Below are positions 62,526-64,000 of a stretch of 64,000 bases of DNA, piece after piece. The position numbers and the translations under genes were made by a program. The stretch is from Patescibacteria group bacterium (GTDB taxonomy: Bacteria; Patescibacteriota; Saccharimonadia; Saccharimonadales; UBA4665). Location: contig JARXKN010000001.1 in NCBI GenBank assembly GCA_030271625.1, positions 372,001 through 436,000 of the forward strand, read 5' to 3'. The notes under the pieces are model-generated. The model had not been told where the DNA came from. It did no database searches and worked only from the letters and a program-made list of their open reading frames with translations. Each line of letters opens with the position of its first letter. Position 1 is the stretch's first letter.

Positions 62526-62717
62526 ATGGTCACAGGATATTGCGTTAAGTGTAAAGAAAAGGGCGTTGAGTTGTCAGCACCAGAGATCGTTCAAACTAAA
62601 ACCGGTGGCTTCATGGCCAAGGGAAAGCACGAAAAATGTGGAACCACTGTTTGTGCAATGATGTCTAAGGACACTGCTGAAAAAGCAGTAGCAGCTGGCG
62701 CAACAAAAGCCTACTAA
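62526..62717 (+). CDS. Small zinc-ribbon protein (DUF5679-like)
   Basis: A 63-residue protein with YCVKCKEKGVEL and HEKCGTTVCAMM: two Cys pairs for one zinc. CAGGAGGATATATAC is a strong Shine-Dalgarno and TATACT at about 62481-62486 a -10. Followed by a perfect terminator, so it is a stand-alone gene, perhaps strongly expressed. Confidence 0.85.
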   Translation: MVTGYCVKCKEKGVELSAPEIVQTKTGGFMAKGKHEKCGTTVCAMMSKDTAEKAVAAGATKAY

Positions 62718-62729
62718 ATCTTTATACAT

Positions 62730-62760
62730 AAAAAAGCCCCAGTTTAACTGGGGCTTTTTT
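62730..62760 (+). terminator. Strong intrinsic terminator
   Basis: AAAAAAGCCCCAGTT and AACTGGGGCTTTTTT form a nearly perfect stem with a very small loop and a T-run. Confidence 0.93.
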
Positions 62761-62850
62761 ATTGTTGTAAAAGTCTCGTGTAGGTGTACACTTCATTTAG
62801 GAGTCTAAGCTTCACAAGCACCTTCAAACTAAACAAAGGAATTCACGGCC

Positions 62851-63492
62851 ATGCGTACTGCAATTACTACCTACCCAGCGACCTTAGAAATTGACTATCC
62901 AAAGCAACTCAATCGGCTGACTACCTTATTCCGCCTCATCTGGGCTATCCCGATTTTTGCAGTTTTGGCTATCTTGACCGGTTCGGGCGGCGGGGACTAT
63001 AAAAACGAGGCCGGTAAACACATGGCTAGCAACGGCGGCGGGATTGTTATGGGCCTGGCAGTTGCTACCGCTCTAATGATTCTATTCCGACAGCGCTACC
63101 CCCGTTGGTGGTTTGATTTTAACCTTGAACTTAACCGGTTTTCAGCCCGGGTCGGCGCCTATTTGTTATTACTGACAGATCAATATCCTTCAACCGCTGA
63201 AGAACAGTCCGTGCACCTGAACATTGATTACCCAAATGTGGAGAAAGATCTGAGTAGTTGGCTGCCGCTTGTAAAATGGCTGCTAGCCATCCCGCATTAC
63301 ATTGCCTTAGCATTTCTAGCAGTGGGCGTGTTGTTCACGACAGTCATTGCCTGGTTTGCCATTCTGTTCACCGGTCAATACCCAAAAAGTTTATTTGACT
63401 TCGCGGTTGGTGTTGGTCGCTGGAGTATTCGGGTCGAAGCCTACGCTCTTCTGCTGACAACCGATAAGTACCCACCGTTCAGCCTCAAATAA
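62851..63492 (+). CDS. DUF4389 membrane protein
   Basis: A 213-residue protein with two similar halves: YPKQLNRLTTLFRLIWAIPIF near residue 13 (here cited as LFRLIWAIPIF) and DLSSWLPLVKWLLAIPHYI near residue 131, each followed by membrane helices, the DUF4389 layout. RFSARVGAYLLLLTDQYP and WSIRVEAYALLLTTDKYPP are matching repeats. Function unknown. AAAGGA precedes the ATG. Confidence 0.88.
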   Translation: MRTAITTYPATLEIDYPKQLNRLTTLFRLIWAIPIFAVLAILTGSGGGDYKNEAGKHMASNGGGIVMGLAVATALMILFRQRYPRWWFDFNLELNRFSARVGAYLLLLTDQYPSTAEEQSVHLNIDYPNVEKDLSSWLPLVKWLLAIPHYIALAFLAVGVLFTTVIAWFAILFTGQYPKSLFDFAVGVGRWSIRVEAYALLLTTDKYPPFSLK

Positions 63493-63575
63493 CCTATTGT
63501 TCCGGTGACGAAAAGCACAAATACGCCTCTGATTTAGGTGTACGTTGGAAGTACCATTAAACAAGGAGAAGTGAG

Positions 63576-63887
63576 ATGACTAACTACTTATTACTTTATC
63601 ATGGTGGCGGCATGCCTAGTTCCGACGAAGAGAAGGATCGAATCATGCAGGCGTGGGGTGTGTGGATGGAACAGGTGGGAGAGAATTTAGTGGATGCCGG
63701 TAACCCAACGGGCCTGGTACGCCATGTTGATAGTGAAGGCGTTAGTGATTTTGCGGGCGCCCGAGTGACGGGGTACAGCATCGTTAAAGCCAACAATATG
63801 GACGAGGCAATACGCTGCGCCTCTATGGTGCCATTAGTGGCAGACGGTGGTTCTGTCGACGTCTACGAAACCATTGACGCGATGTAA
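63576..63887 (+). CDS. YCII-related domain protein
   Basis: A 103-residue protein: YLLLYHGGGMPSSDEEKDRI at the start, AWGVWMEQVGENLVDAGNP in the middle and YSIVKANNMDEAIRCASMVP near residue 68. These match YCII/DGPF-type small enzymes of unclear role. AAGGAG before the ATG is a ribosome binding site. Confidence 0.88.
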   Translation: MTNYLLLYHGGGMPSSDEEKDRIMQAWGVWMEQVGENLVDAGNPTGLVRHVDSEGVSDFAGARVTGYSIVKANNMDEAIRCASMVPLVADGGSVDVYETIDAM

Positions 63888-63892
63888 AACAG

Positions 63893-63921
63893 TTGACGCG
63901 TCATCTGCGCTAGCCTATAGT
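63893..63921 (+). promoter_or_regulatory. Promoter of the last gene
   Basis: TTGACG (63893-63898) and TATAGT (63916-63921) are 17 bases apart. RNA would begin near 63928; the leader of about 20 bases carries GTAAGCATAAAC and no Shine-Dalgarno. Confidence 0.7.
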
Positions 63922-63948
63922 GCAGCTTAGCGTAAGCATAAACAAACA

Positions 63949-64000
63949 ATGAAACAATCAAAATTCGGACTCTTCCTTTTAGTCGCCCTCTTGTCAGTTA
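63949..64000 (+). CDS. Start of a secreted or anchored protein (cut by window end)
   Basis: The frame begins at 63949 and runs out at the window edge after 17 codons: MKQSKFGLFLLVALLSV. This is a typical signal peptide start: two basic residues and a hydrophobic core. Nothing about its function can be said. Confidence 0.65.
   Translation, partial: MKQSKFGLFLLVALLSV

Overview
This window looks like chromosomal DNA of a small-genome bacterium of the candidate phyla radiation (Patescibacteria), most likely a Saccharibacteria (TM7) relative. That placement is inference. It rests on dense packing with many short overlaps, the standard genetic code with TGA used only as stop, many small envelope proteins of unknown function, lower glycolysis genes without biosynthetic pathways, a divergent F1 ATPase operon, several MazG-type and Nudix house-cleaning enzymes, a VKOR disulfide system and a cytoplasmic-type trehalase. 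No rRNA gene, CRISPR array, transposase or prophage was seen.

Layout. 1-4563 is an AT-rich accessory block: a divergent MFS transporter (cut by the window start) and a four-gene operon of a TauD-like Fe(II)/2OG oxygenase, an SDR oxidoreductase, a FolE2/MptA-type GTP cyclohydrolase and an unknown 410-residue protein. 4637-12177 holds a cytosolic unknown, a secreted glycosidase-like protein with three Ig-like repeats, a reverse-strand membrane redox operon (unknown, VKOR, DoxX-like) divergent from a Crp/Fnr regulator, and small unknowns. 12236-14741 is a second AT-rich accessory island: MazG, a GIY-YIG/DUF2075 helicase and a RelBE-like toxin-antitoxin pair with a visible operator. 14830-17992 is an anchored small surface protein plus a MacB-type ABC exporter. 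18051-22868 is pyk-pgk-tpiA and a membrane protein. 22911-28237 is pcrA, Nudix, a YabE-like cell-wall protein, rsmA and a MarR regulator. tmRNA (ssrA) lies at 28281-28673 and has an odd tag and T arm. 28763-34757 is FKBP, an MprF-like lysyltransferase-domain protein, a highly palindromic untranslated region, a DHA2 drug exporter, trehalase and MazG. 34782-39363 is HIT, metG, tatD and a cysteine desulfurase. 39405-45665 is a membrane protein followed by F-ATPase genes b-delta-alpha-gamma-beta-epsilon, with no a or c subunit next to them. 45712-56387 is trhO, a two-gene peptidoglycan-hydrolase operon, uvrC, an M24 peptidase, secG and an oligopeptide-binding protein. 56456-64000 carries five tRNAs, an FAD-linked oxidase, a slipin, MazG, a VIT-family transporter, a DHFR-like protein and several small proteins.

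How it fits together. ATP would come from lower glycolysis (Pgk, Pyk, TpiA), possibly fed by trehalose split in the cytoplasm, while the F1-like ATPase operon is present without its usual rotor genes nearby. A large share of the coding capacity goes to the envelope: cell-wall hydrolases, Ig-repeat and sortase-signal-like surface proteins, lipid modification, disulfide formation and export. This fits an epibiont that lives on a host surface.

Expression signals are unusually readable. Many first genes start 6-9 bases after a -10 hexamer, which predicts leaderless mRNAs, while others keep clear Shine-Dalgarno sites.
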